Notes under the pieces: generated by a model
What the model saw: only the letters and a program-made list of their open reading frames with translations
Databases searched by the model: none
Told to the model about the DNA's origin: nothing
Assembly (NCBI GenBank): GCA_000349905.1
Contig: KB722752.1
Span: 59,428-123,427, forward strand
Origin: Volvariella volvacea V23
Lineage: Eukaryota > Basidiomycota > Agaricomycetes > Agaricales > Pluteaceae
DNA length: 64,000 nt
Reading direction: 5' to 3'
Part shown: positions 47,151-59,401 of the stretch, one piece after another
Layout of the letters: every line of letters begins with the position of its first letter
Numbering within the stretch: position 1 is the stretch's first letter
Program-made: the position numbers and the translations under genes

Positions 47151-49264
47151 TTTATTCATTATGGTTTATATCAATCATGTAGAGTTTGAAAATGACGGAA
47201 CTCGTTGAAAGTTGATACGTTGTTTAAATGCCGCGAACTTCGATCTAGCATTCAATGCATTTTGTAATAGTATCTGCTTCGTTGAGCCTAACTCCAAAAC
47301 CCTATCTAGTTAGTACAGCGGAGAGAAACTGCCCAACCAGAACTCACAAGTCTCGAAGCTCGGTGCTTAATTGTTACGGCGACGTTACCTTAACGCGTCG
47401 ATTCGTAATTTGAAGGTGCAGCGGCACGTCTCAAACTACAATCGAGTAAGATGATGAGGATGATTGGGGCCAACAGAGTGTTGAGTTGATCCGTCGTCAA
47501 AGGCGTTAATGAGATAAGTCGATATGGAATTCGCACAGCGAAGTACGAGGGTAATACAGGAAAAGAAACAGGAGGTCAAGCTAAAGTTCTACGCTAAAGA
47601 ATTGAAGTATTTATACGTTCTGTGGTATTATGCTGTAGTCGTGAAAGGGAATGCTGTACTCGAGTCATTTGTACGCGTAAGCTACGAACGCGTAAGCTAT
47701 GGACGCGTAAGCTACGGACGCGTAAGCTATGGACGCGCGTATACTACTGAATGGAGGAATACTATTGTAGTTACTGAAAGAAGTTGTAACTACTCGAAAG
47801 AGAAAATGAGTCCGATAGTCCGAAAGCACACTAGCTGAAAATGACGATTACTCATCGTCGTAACATTAATTATACCTCTTAAGTTGGCATCCATCTACGA
47901 AACATCGCGTAGGAGAATTAATGATGGGGCATGAGGAGAGATGCAATTTGAATTGCTGCTTGCAGAGATTAAGCCAGTAGTATATCTTGCACTTTTACCT
48001 GGATATTCAACGTGCGTCTTGTAAGAAATTAAAAATGCAAATATTAAGACTATTGCAGATTATAGAGAATAATTTACCATATCCATATGTTGTCTCCGCA
48101 CTACAATCGAGAAGCCTAGGTCATACAATAGGATCATGAGAGCGGTCGGAAGGATAGACTGACATATCACGCCTTTGATCCAGGGACGAGATATGATGAC
48201 CTAAACGGATAGCAGTTGGCTTTCGGTGTTCGCTCGGTCAACTTTATATACATATAATGGGGTCAATACTAGTCGCCGTTGTACTCGGTTTGGATCCTTC
48301 TTTTATACTCCACCACCCAACTGAGACGAATGAATGCTCGCGGCCCTGGCTACTTGCACATTGATGAACGACTTTCTTGCCAGCTGTCATTCCACACGCG
48401 ATGTCACGACGTTAGATGATTGTCAAGCTAAAGGCAGCCAGTAAGCGCCTTCCCCGGGCGCCTTATCCCCTGTGGGCAGGGAATTTCTCATGATGACCTA
48501 TGCACCCAGGGCAATTGTCTAATGCCCATCTTGAGCATTCAGGAACCAGCGCAGCATAGACAAGAAGACACGCATGGCCTTGCGATGACGGAAATAACAC
48601 CAACTGAGATAATCAGTTGAATCCGGAAGGCGAACACGGAGCAGATTATCAATGTCATGCACATGTATAATTTTGCCCGGTTGCGGAATAAACTTGGAGT
48701 GAGATGTGGGTAAGCGATAGGAGAAGTGGATTTTCCTTTTGCCTGGTTAGAGTTCGCAAAAGGAAGCACGGCGCGCCCTGATGTCAAGACGTCAGAATGT
48801 GAGCACCAGGCCGTGAGGTTTCGGGGTGTCCACGTTTTACAGGGCAGAATGGAAATGATAGATGGCCAACGAACGCCGCTCGTGACGGCTGGATCGTCGT
48901 CATCGCCCGCGGCAGTTGGGTCAAGTGAGAGACCTGCAGAGGGGCGGTCGCACAAGCTCCGCAACGGCGGGCGATTCAGCTGCAATGCTATACAGATGTG
49001 GTTGAACTTTTTATGGGCACAGGAGCAGGAGCGGATAAGTGGAAACAAACAAAATGGAAATAATAAAATAAGCCAAATAAGGGATATTGGGAATTCCCAG
49101 GGCCCATAGCAAGTTTCTCATTTCGTCCTCAGCCATCCGCCGGACAGCGACCCGTCTGTCCTCCTCGTCCCTCCTCCTCCTGACCCCCATCCCCCCCGTA
49201 TATCCCGTTCCTTTCCCGACAGCCTACCAGGTCGTCCAGTTCCGCTCCCTATCCCCCTCCAACT
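47151..49264. other. Intergenic region before the chitin synthase gene
   Basis: 2.1 kb. The stretch 47160-48300 is AT-rich and contains the tandem repeat listed separately; it may be a decayed insertion, but no terminal repeats or transposase frame are visible. From about 48700 to 49264 the sequence should be the chitin synthase promoter, ending in a strongly C/T-rich leader (49110-49264). A 169-codon minus-strand frame at 48539-49048 has no recognisable features and is not called. Confidence 0.5.
47673..47740. repeat. 15-bp tandem repeat carrying ACGCGT boxes
   Basis: Units of the form ACGCGTAAGCTAYGR start at 47673, 47688, 47703 and 47718, with a fifth degenerate ACGCGCGT at 47733. Each unit contains ACGCGT, the core of the MluI cell-cycle box bound by MBF-type factors in yeasts. 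Spacing is exactly 15 bp, with only C/T and A/G changes between units. Confidence 0.9.
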
Positions 49265-52200
49265 ATGGACCGTCGTGGAGACCAACGGCCTCCTCGCTCT
49301 GCTCGCCCGGGCAGACCCCAGCAATCCCACTCAAGATCCCCAGCCCCTTCATACCCAGAACAATCATATCCTGCACGACAATCTACGCACCCCCAATACC
49401 AGCAACCACAGCAACCACAGCATAATGACCAGTCCAGGGTTGGAGTGTCCTTTCAGAATACAGAACGTGGCGACCGTCGTAATACCGTAGACACCAGCCG
49501 CCCTCCAAGATCTATGCCCTCTGCATACCAGAACCAGATATCCCCCAATGTAGATATGGAACATGGAGATTACAACGATCCAAGCAGAGTCGGCAGGAAG
49601 AAGAGTTTGGTCCGGCCTGACCGAGAAAAAATCGAACCTGGTCATCGTCAATGGCATTATCGCAGCCGAGTCGCCCAATTAGAGGAGGAAGGACACGGCA
49701 GAGGAGTGATGGCATCTTGTATGTATCTTTCCTCTTGACTTCTCCCGCTCTCCGCATCCACGTCGTCGTAATCTGGAGTGATGATCGAGGTCCTAACCGC
49801 ATCTTCCTTCTTTAGCAACTGGTAATGCTCCCCAAACCGGTCTGCGGCGGGGAAAATCTCTACTCGCTCGCGAAGAAGACGTTCATGAATCCGGCCTACA
49901 TCTGTTCAAACTTCGAAAACGAACATCTGCGTCAGCAACCCACGCTCAGCAACCCTCGAACCAATCGGAGCCCAAGAAGAAAGAAGAATCTCCCAAGAAA
50001 CGCCTTTGCTGGAAGGACGTGCCTGGCCCGGTCGATGCCTGGATGATGTACTGTTTGATTATAACAATCTTCATTCCAGGCTTCTTCCTCAAGTCCTTCG
50101 GTAGGTTTACGCCAGGCAGCGCAGTGTCGAACGTTTGTCTCATATTTTCGGACATCCAGGAATCCGGAGCCCTGAAGCACAAAGAGCATGGAGAGAAAAG
50201 ATGGGCCTTGTCTTCGTCATCCTCACCCTCATGGCTGGTGTCGGTTTCCTAACTTTCGGCTTCACGGAGGCCGTGTGTGGTAAACCCCCTGAACGATTCC
50301 ATGGTGGTGCAATCGGCCCAGACCACATCGGGAACAGCTCCGTCGTCATTCATGGTTACGATTACGATTTCTCTGACTTTAGGCATCCTTCGGCGGGTAT
50401 GTTCGATGGCACGACCAATCCTGTTCTCCAAGGCGGATGGAACCTTGGAGGCAACGACGCTTCGTTCATGTTCCAAAAGGTCAACCAAAACTGTTTGGGA
50501 CTTATTAGGAGGGCGTCTGGATCATCGATCACAGGCAGCGGTGAGATGTTGGACTGGTACTTCCCATGCAATATCTTCAGCCAATACGGAAACTCGGGCG
50601 TCAACTTTACCAATTACGAAAGCAGCACCAGCTGCCATACTTCTTCGCAAGCGAGAGGCATGCTTGATTCCATGAAGCCCCAGGGACAGGTGTACTACAC
50701 ATGGGATGACGTGCAGAACTCTGGCCGGAATCTTGCCGTTTACGAGTCGTATGTTCCTTGCTCCATCTTTCATCACACCTCTGTTAATTGAACTTTGATT
50801 GCGCAGGACGGTGCTCGATCTCAGTCTCCTGAACTGGTTAAGTCGTGCTCAAGTGACATACCCCGACATCTTTGACCGCATGAAGAATGCAGACGGAACC
50901 TTTGACAAGAAGGATCTCACTATGTACTTTTCTCGCACTAGCCAACAACAAATCGGCCACTGTCTCCAAGATATCGTCTCCATCGGGTTTATCGATACCA
51001 ACAGCATCGGTTGCGTAGCCTCCGAAGTCGTCCTCTACCTCTCCCTCGTTTTCATTATCGGTGTCGTCGCTATCCGTTTCGTCATGGCCGTCATGTTCCA
51101 ATGGTTCTTCTCCTGGAAACTCGGCAACTTCCCCCGCGAGACCTACGAGCAGCGCATGCAACGTTCAGCCGAAATCGAAAACTGGACCAACGACATCTAC
51201 CGGCCTGCGCCCAGCGAGTATCGACCCAATGTCGGCAAGAACGGGAACAACGTTGGCTACAAGTGGAAGCCGAAGAAGAAGACGTTTTTGCCGAGTACTT
51301 CGAGGTTTACGCCTTCGGAGAACAATATGCTGAAAGGTGTTGGGCAGAGACCGTCTACTGCCTATGGTATGCTGGATTCATCCCCGTCTGGGTATAAACG
51401 CTCAACAGTGTATGCTGGTTCAGCTAAAGGCGGTGGGAGCTCCAAAGGCACACCACCCGACACCCCGTATCGGCAGTCGAGGAGCACAATGTCGTTTGGC
51501 GATAGCGTCTGCCCGTTCCCGTTGAACAATGTGGTTCCTCAGCCTGGACCGGAATGGGAGCCCTTCAACTTCCCGTTGGCGCATACGATCTGCTTGGTCA
51601 CGGCTTATTCGGAGTCGGTGGAGGGTCTTCGGACGACGCTGGATTCGCTGGCAACGACGGATTACCCGAACAGTCATAAGCTTATCTTGGTCATTGCCGA
51701 TGGAATGGTCAAGGGTGCTGGAAACGACCTGACGACGCCGGAGATTGTGTTGAGCATGATGAAGGAGTTTGTGATTGCACCGAACGATGTCGAGCCGCAC
51801 TCGTATGTCGCCATCGCCGATGGGCACAAGAGGCATAATATGGCCAAGGTCTATGCTGGGTTTTACGAGTACGATGACGCGACGGTCGAGAGGTCGAAGC
51901 AACAGCGCGTGCCTATGGTTCTCGTCGCCAAGACTGGCAACCCTCTCGAACAAGGCGAGGCCAAACCAGGGAACCGGGGCAAACGCGACAGCCAGATCGT
52001 CCTGATGGCGTTTTTGCAAAAGGTGATATTTGACGAGCGGATGACGACGTTTGAGTACGAGTTCTTCAATTCGATATGGAGGGTTACGGGGATTAGCCCG
52101 GATAGATATGAACTGGTGCTTTGTGTTGATGCGGATACGAAGGTGTTCCCGGATTCGTTGACGAGGATGGTTAGTTGTATGGTGCATGATGAGGAGATTA

Positions 52201-54141
52201 TGGGGCTTTGTGGAGAAACGAAGATTGCGAACAAGGCAGAGACGTTTATTACTATGATGCAAGGTGCGCAATTGTGGTTGCTTTGGGGGATGTGTGTGCT
52301 GATATGATGCGTTTTGCAGTCTTCGAGTATTATATCTCTCATCATATGACCAAGGCTTTTGAATCCATGTTTGGAGGCGTAACTTGTTTGCCGGGTTGTT
52401 TCAGCATGTACCGAATCAAGGCGCGTAAAGGCGACTCCAACTATTGGGTACCTATTCTTGCAAACCCCGACATTGTGGAACACTACTCTGAAAACGTCGT
52501 TGATACCCTGCACAAGAAGAACCTCCTGCTCCTCGGTGAAGATCGATACCTCACAACGCTCATGCTCAAGACCTTCCCCAAACGCAAGAACGTCTTCTGC
52601 CCTCAGGCAGTCTGCAAGACCATCGTTCCTGATACCTTTAAAGTCTTGCTCTCCCAGCGGAGACGTTGGATCAACTCGACGATCCACAATCTTGCGGAGC
52701 TGCTGCTCGTCAGGGACCTTTGTGGCACCTTCTGTTTCTCGATGCAGTTTGTGGTCGGAATGGAGTTGGCGGGTACCTTGGTGTTGCCTGCTGCCATCGC
52801 GTTCACGTTATACCTTATCATTGTATCTATTATACCCGGCGGAACGGATACCACGATCCCCCTCATTCTTCTCGGCATCGTCCTCGGTCTTCCCGGTCTT
52901 CTCATCGTCGTTACCTCGCGCAAGGTAGCATACATCGGCTGGATGTTGGTCTACCTGCTCTCTCTGCCGATTTGGAACGGAATCCTGCCCGCCTATGCGT
53001 TTTGGCATTTTGATGACTTTTCGTGGGGTCAGACGAGGAAGATTGCGGGCGATCAGGGGGATGGACATGGTGATAAGGATGGAGAGTTTGATTCGTCGAA
53101 TATTGTGATGAAGAGGTGGGCTGAGTTTGAGAGGGATCGGAGGTGGAAGAATGGGACTCAGTCGAGGGATTCGGCGTATTATGATAAGAAGTAAGTTGTC
53201 CGCGTCTGGTGTGCGCGCGGATGTTGATGGGGACTTTTTTTAACAGGACTGAGTATAGGTATTCGACGGCATCGAACTCGGATCTTACACACCCGTATAC
53301 TTCGAATGGTGCTGATTCAAGCACGGTTGATTCCGCTACGACTCCAGCAAGTCGGTCTCGATATGATAGCAATGCGGTTCTTATGCTCCCAGCTCCTCTG
53401 GCTGTCAACAGACCCCCGATGTCCTCTTCAACTAGCGTCGTACGAACAAGCGAGGATGCCTACGGTTCAGATAATAGTTCCAATCGTCGTCTAGTCCCAA
53501 GTCCTTCAGGCGATCAATACGGCTCTCCTGGACTAGCGAGCACCGAAACGGCGTACGACTCTTCAGGAAGACTCCTTTCACCAAACTCGCAACAGGGTTA
53601 TCCACGTGCAAAATCTGGATACTCATCTTCCTCGCCAGATGTACAGAATCCGTTCAGGTCGAATTCAGCCTCTCCGGCTGTCGCTGGATACGAGGAGGTT
53701 TCGCCCTTCTCGCCCGAGCCTGAGGAGATTGCTAGCCCTACGCCAATGTCTCCACCTCCCGGAGGAAATGGGTATAGGCCTGTGTCGATGAGCTCGAATG
53801 GGGCTGGTATTGGAGCTGGCGGTGGCCGAGGAGTGAGGCTGACGGATAGCGGACCTGTTCCGGGACCTGAAGGTGTGAGGAGGGTACGACAGAACTCGAG
53901 AAGACCTACTTCGCAGATTCAAGGGTATAGTGGACCATCGTCGCCACCACCGCAATCGACGTCGCCGTATCAGCAGCAACAGCAGCAGTATTATGCGGCT
54001 CAGCAGTACCAACAGCAGTCGCAGCAGCAAGGACAGGTGTACCAGCAGAATAGATATTCGAGGAGTTCGAGTGCTTATCAATTGCCTCCTGGCGCGGCGC
54101 CACCGAATCCTGGTGGAGATGGTGGAAGATATTTAGCTTAG
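49265..54141 (+). CDS. Chitin synthase, division 2 (class IV, Chs3-like)
   Basis: Six exons (49265-49718, 49816-50100, 50160-50748, 50807-52263, 52320-53190, 53247-54141) give 1516 residues, all junctions in phase. The enzyme polymerises UDP-N-acetylglucosamine into chitin at the plasma membrane. A disordered basic N-terminus (1-215) precedes two membrane segments (about 225-243 and 260-282), a cytochrome-b5-like luminal region (about 300-440) and a third membrane segment (about 517-545). The catalytic domain follows from about 700: [28 protein letters not shown] near 883, [16 protein letters not shown] near 1000 and the product-binding QRRRW near 1040. A cluster of C-terminal membrane spans (about 1068-1155) ends in [13 protein letters not shown]. 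The tail from about 1219 is roughly 300 residues of Ser/Pro/Gln-rich sequence with a Gln-rich run. There is no myosin motor domain, so it is not class V or VII. All catalytic motifs are present. Confidence 0.95.
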
Positions 54142-56200
54142 AGGAAGTCCGGTTGCTCAGTGTTCAGTGTCTGATGGGACACGACGCTGAGGTTTGGTTT
54201 GGTTGCTTTTCCCATTCATTTGCACTGTCTAATTCATTTTTATGGTTGGAACGATCCTTTTTACTCCTGGTTTCTGGTTACAATGCAGTATTAAGATATT
54301 TACCAGTTGCTCTTTTTCTCGACCCCTTTTTTTCTTTTTCTGCCCCGGACGATTTATATAACAGTCTTCTCTTCGCGCATGTCCCTCTCTCCAGATTGCT
54401 TGTTCATCGATCATCTCGCTTATCGTCATCATTACATCACCATTATCGTCGCCGTTGTTCCCTCACTGTCCTTCACACCCTCCATCTCCGCTTTCCCACT
54501 TCCATCCAATCATCCATTCTGCCCTGCCTGCTACCGATAGTCATATAATGCGCTCGTACCTGCCCCATCATAGCACCAAACGTTACTCCCGACTGCCCTC
54601 CTCTCCTTTTTTGCATAACCAAATTGACACTTTTATTTTTTTAATTCTCGACGACTCGGATTCTTCTTTTCTGGTTTCTCACATTAATGATTTACCCTTA
54701 CATACAGCATTCAAACCGTATACGTATGCGTATACGAGCACGTTATCAACAGCACACCAAACTGCGCATATAACATGATGCACGTTTTCTCCACCCACTA
54801 CTAGTACCCGGGCCTTTCTTTTCCCCCTCGCCACCACTTTTATTCTTTGAGATGATAGGTACGATATGATATTTGGATATACTATACCTCGATATCCTTG
54901 GACTCGACTACGTATAAAAAAGCGACCTCCTTTACCCTCTCCTTTTTACCCTCACTTCCGATACCCCTTGTTCATCCTCCCTACCGTATACCGTTTATCC
55001 CCCCTCCCCCCTCGTCTCGTTTCTTTTTTCTCATTGGCCACGGTGGTCTCTGGTTTGTATTTGCGCGCCTTGAGCTAGTTAACTTACCTTACTTTACAGT
55101 AAGCCTTTGCTGACTGGACTGTCAGATAGGCTTGACGCAGTTTTCAACGTGTTTTGCGACTGGGTTGATAAGGCTGGACAATTTAATAAATCTAAAACTC
55201 TATTCTAGCGTAGCGTAATTCATGTGCTCGCAACCGTAAGCTTTTAATACTTACCTGGTGCGATGCGGATAGGAGTTGGGATCAGGAGGGGTGGAGCAGC
55301 TAGTGGTGATGCCGTTAGCGTTTGTTGGATGTGGTGGTAAACGGAACGAGGGATTTTCGCTTTGTAGTTTACTTCTTATCTGTAGTGTGCATAGAGGATT
55401 CGATTGACATTCAGGTCTCCAACGCCCTGTGAACGTCTTCATGCCGTGTTTAACGAAAGAGCAACCCTCTCCCACAACGTTGGAGCCACGCATCGTTTGT
55501 ATTCCACTCCCTCGTTGTGCGTCGCGCTCGTAAGATGCATAATATCGCTCGCCTTCCCATCCGGATATTTCGGATATCAGCATAATATCGATATCACGTA
55601 TAATCTTCCATTCCTCCTTTCATGGGCAGGGTTATCGCCGCCCAGGCTCAGGTTCAGGTTCAGACTGGCCGTGTCGTCACCCCCGTTCTATGAAAGATGG
55701 ATTATGGACGACACGAGTCCGGCCTGGCTAAACCTTCGTTGGGTGTGTGTGATGACTCAGGCTGTTGTGAGTTGCGGGAGGGCCTTGGCGAGGCGTTAGC
55801 GCTGAATGCACCGGTGCTTTGCATCTCCGGACTAAGTGTATAGGATTCCGCGATTTGTTGATCAGCGAGTACATGCTGCCTACGCCTGCTGGTGTGGTTA
55901 GGGTAGGTGAGGACATATGGCGTCGTCGTGTCACTTCGCCATTGAGGGTGAGTCTGACAACGTGCTCGAAAGTTAAAGCTAGAGTTATTCACATCATCAA
56001 GCTTCGTTGTAAGTCCGGCCGTAGAACATGTGAGTCATTGGAACAAAACAAATTACTTTTCTCGTTACCGACTAAGTATGGCAAGGCCTTGTATCCTCAA
56101 CATAAATGCACAAATCGAGGACAAATTATCACCCCTTCCAACCAACGTAAAATCGTGACCAAACATTAAACACGTCAATAAATGTCCTTCCCAGAGCATT
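54142..56200. other. Intergenic region after chitin synthase
   Basis: 3' untranslated region of the chitin synthase gene, then T/C-rich sequence (54300-55080) that opens many low-complexity frames. 55250-56170 has no recognisable gene on either strand. The last bases hold the 3' end of the MFS gene on the minus strand. Confidence 0.5.
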
Positions 56201-58237
56201 TTACTCGGGTTTTCGTGGGGCGGTAGGTACCAATGCCCACAAGATCGTCATGAGACCCATCATAATTATAACCCTAAAAATGTCAGTTCATGCTGAGCGC
56301 TGAGGTATAGGCAAAACCTACAATGGTTGCAAGCTTACGATACCCCATCTCTGACTGACGGCACCGGTCATGAATGGTATAACGGCGCTCCCAGCCTGTC
56401 CGAAACCAGCAATCCAACCGATTGACCCTGTAAGGAGCCACCCAGGAAGGACTCGGCCGGCATGGTTCATCGCTAGAGGGTACATGGGTCCAAGCAAGAG
56501 GCCAACAAAGGAGACTGCGACAGCTGAGCCAATTAAGTTTGGCACGAACCACACAACAAACTCCAGGCTAGGTAGAAGTCATGGAAGTGCTCAAAGCCTG
56601 AGAGTATCATCGCGTACCCAATCGCAAGAACGGAATAGAGGAAGAGGGCACGGCGTTCTCCGATCTAGAACAAGTTTGGATGTGCATCCATTAAAAATTT
56701 AACGACACTCCTCACCTTCTTGTTCACCCAAAGCAGCAGAACCCTTCCGAGCATGAGGCCTACAAATTATAAGCGCGAATTTTAGTAGCATACACGGGAT
56801 ACTTACCGCCAAAGAATCCAGAGGATATGTAGCCAGAGGAGGGACCACCTCTACGAATGTCGATGATATAGGTGACAATCCATCCTGTTAAGGATTAATA
56901 ATTCAAGATGGGAGTCTAATGCTGAAACCGAACCTCCAAGGGTGACTTCGACACCAACATAAACAAGGATGAAAAATGCAAGGATGTGAACGGTACGCAG
57001 TCCAAGAATTTGTCGATAAGCGTTATGCTGCGAGGTTCCCTTTTCTCCGGCTACTTGGCCCATTTCCATCAAGCATTCTAGGCAGGGTTAGTTTGCCTTT
57101 CAGAGAAAATATTGGGAGCTTACCGTCTTGAGACTTAAGGCGGAACACTGCGAGCAGCAGTACAGAGTCTGAGAGCGCAAGACCAAGCGAGATAAGATAA
57201 TGAAACGACCACCGGTCCATTTGCGCAAACTGGGTAGAAACGAGAGGAGCTGCCAACGCCCCCGCACCTAGTAGACCACGTATCAGCTATGCATAAAGAG
57301 TGCGAGGGTAAGTGCCTACCATAAGCAGCGTGTAGGATACCCATTTTGGTCTCTGCATTTCTTTTGATAGATGCGACGTAGCCATTGGCTTGAGCGTCCT
57401 AATATCGTTGTTAGTCCTTGCAGGAGCGGTTTAGGTGACTATCCACGCGCCTGCCATGCAAGCCCAACCCCATTCAAGAAAAATCCAAGCACGTATGCCG
57501 GGAATGGCGGGGCTGCTGCTTGGACAGAGTAAGCCACAATCGGTAATAGAGAGCCTTGATTAACGTTAGCTATTTGCTTTGTCATTCTCTCACTGATTTT
57601 GTTATGGAACGCATACCGAAAAAGATGACCTGAGCACGCTGGGGTAAGAGGAAGACCTGATTGATGAAGATATTAAGCCACCCACTTTTCCAAACCCAAA
57701 TCTATCCGTTAAGTGGACGTTCAGAAACGCGCCAAGGATGAAACCCTTCAAAGTGTCAGACTACGATCATGAACGGGACTAAGGACAGTCTTACAGTACA
57801 TCCGAAGATGAAAATAAGGGATACAATGGTAAATCCGACCTGTATATTTAAATTTTAACGTTATGATTGGCGTGAAGTCTACAAGAGGAACGTACGTTAT
57901 ACTCCTCACGAATCCGGGGAAGTAAAGGGCCCGTAGTGCCGTCATTCCAGCCAGCGACAAAAATACACCAGCAGAGCGTAATGAATTGGATATTGCCTCT
58001 TCTCTCTTGTTCCTTCGTTACCTCATGCTCTTTGCTGTCAGAGCCTGAATCAATGACCACAGTAGGGGCGTTTGACAGGGGGTCAACGCCCGAGGTATTT
58101 ACGACCGCTAATTCCGACTTTGATAAAGCCGATCCTTCCTGAGAAGGTGTTTGGGCTGCAACACCTGGATCGTCGTCTGAAACAACGGCGTGTTGACGAC
58201 GAGTCATCAGCTCGATGTCTGTAGACACTTGAGGCAT
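56201..58237 (-). CDS. MFS transporter, BSC6/FucP-like, copy 1
   Basis: At least 12 short exons. The start MPQVSTDIELMTRRQHA is at 58237; the first exon ends at 57896. A cytosolic disordered N-terminus of about 85 residues precedes the first span, which carries the family motif GWNDGTTGPLLPRIREEY. Next come VGFTIVSLIFIFGC, GFILGAFLNVHLTDRFGFGK (cytosolic loop between spans 2 and 3) and LLPIVAYSVQAAAPPFPAYV. After the central loop (MEMGQVAGEKGTSQHNAYRQ) come the second half (ILVYVGVEVTLGGWIVTYII, RRGGPSSGYISSGFFGG) and the strongly conserved LLLGPMYPLAMNHAGRVLP. The C-terminus is ALVPTAPRKPE. These carriers are major-facilitator proteins of the fucose-permease-like group; substrate unknown. 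The intron after LGFFLNGVGLAWQ (57399-57450) has a GC donor. About 480-500 residues expected. Paralogue of the gene at 59402-61446. Confidence 0.88.
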
Positions 58238-59401
58238 CGCGAGCAGGAGGCACTGGGATAGAGCAGAGGCTTCGAGGGCAAGTCACAAGCGGTCAAGAAC
58301 ACAAAACTAAATACCCCACATTTTGTCGGAGTTTCTTCGGAAAAACATTGAGCAAGAATGTATTCAACAAACCTTCACAGTAAACGTGGAAAGTTCGTCT
58401 CACGTTGTGTTGTCCACCTGACGAATCCCTGAAACCGCGTTGGGACACGTATGTCGTCGTGAAGGGGACCATGCACGCTAGACAGGACCGCTCACAATCG
58501 GACAGTTGGTAGTGCATCGCGTTCCTAGCTTAGTAGGGTGGGCATGGCTCGCCGGTTGGTGTATAAGCACCTCCAATTCCTCATGGTTTCCGAGTACGAG
58601 CCACGACTGGACACGTAGGAGTCAACTGAAGGGCGGGGTATTAGTCGCTCGAGATTCAAGAACAGGTTAGTCACCATGATCCTGAGTCCTCGAAGGTTTA
58701 CGAACGAACATATTTGACCCTCGGTCGAACCTCGGCGTATAATTCAGACCAAAGCTGTCACAACAAGACCTTTGAGTGGTTTGAAGTCTGGTGTTCAGCT
58801 GCTTTATCATCTTACTCGTCCTAGGTTCACAGTTGACATCTGGGGCTTGATTAAAAGGAGCTACTCCACATTCCTAGCCAGGAAGGCTCAGATCATTTGG
58901 CAAGGCGGGACACGTAAAGAAAGTAGCGATAGCAATCAATAATATCACCTTCCTTCCCTGAAGGAAGAAACGAAGGAAAGTAGGGGCCAAGTTCCAGAAC
59001 GAACGAAACATATCAACAATCCCCAAAGCATTCTGAAATCGATGTCTANNNNNNNNNNNNNNNNNNNNNNNNNNNNNNNNNNNNNNNNNNNNNNNNNNNN
59101 NNNNNNNNNNNNNNNNNNNNNNNNNNNNNNNNNNNNNNNNNNNNNNNNGTGGAGCTCCTGTGTGGATCGAGGACAATGCAGGCCAGAAAGTACCAACCTG
59201 ATCTTCTTGTTAACGACCCCCGATCTTAGATGTATGAGTGATAAAACACTTGCATTTGCAGTAATCGTGTTCCTTCTAAGGAACATCGGTGGATGAGTCA
59301 GTTCCCCATAACAACACAATTTTACAAGCACAAATTCTAATCCTTCGGGCTAACACAAACATCAGGCAATCGATCGAGTGAGAGGACCTCCCTAACGCCT
59401 C
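58238..59401. other. Spacer between the two MFS genes
   Basis: Contains the promoter of MFS copy 1, a 100-N gap and the 3' untranslated region of MFS copy 2. No other gene supported; sequence hidden by the gap is unknown. Confidence 0.5.
59049..59148. other. Assembly gap (100 N)
   Basis: 100 unknown bases between the tandem MFS copies. Tandem duplications are common sites of assembly breaks, so the real distance or copy number may differ. Confidence 0.99.

Noticed and set aside
47524..47838. 104-codon frame with RVSYGRVSYGR repeats
   Set aside because: The peptide repeat simply translates the 15-bp DNA repeat; flanking sequence is AT-rich and has no coding features.
48539..49048. 169-codon minus-strand frame upstream of chitin synthase
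   Set aside because: No domain; sits in the expected promoter, with overlapping frames on the opposite strand.
51420..52271. 283-codon minus-strand frame
   Set aside because: Antisense to the chitin synthase catalytic domain, whose plus-strand motifs are unambiguous.
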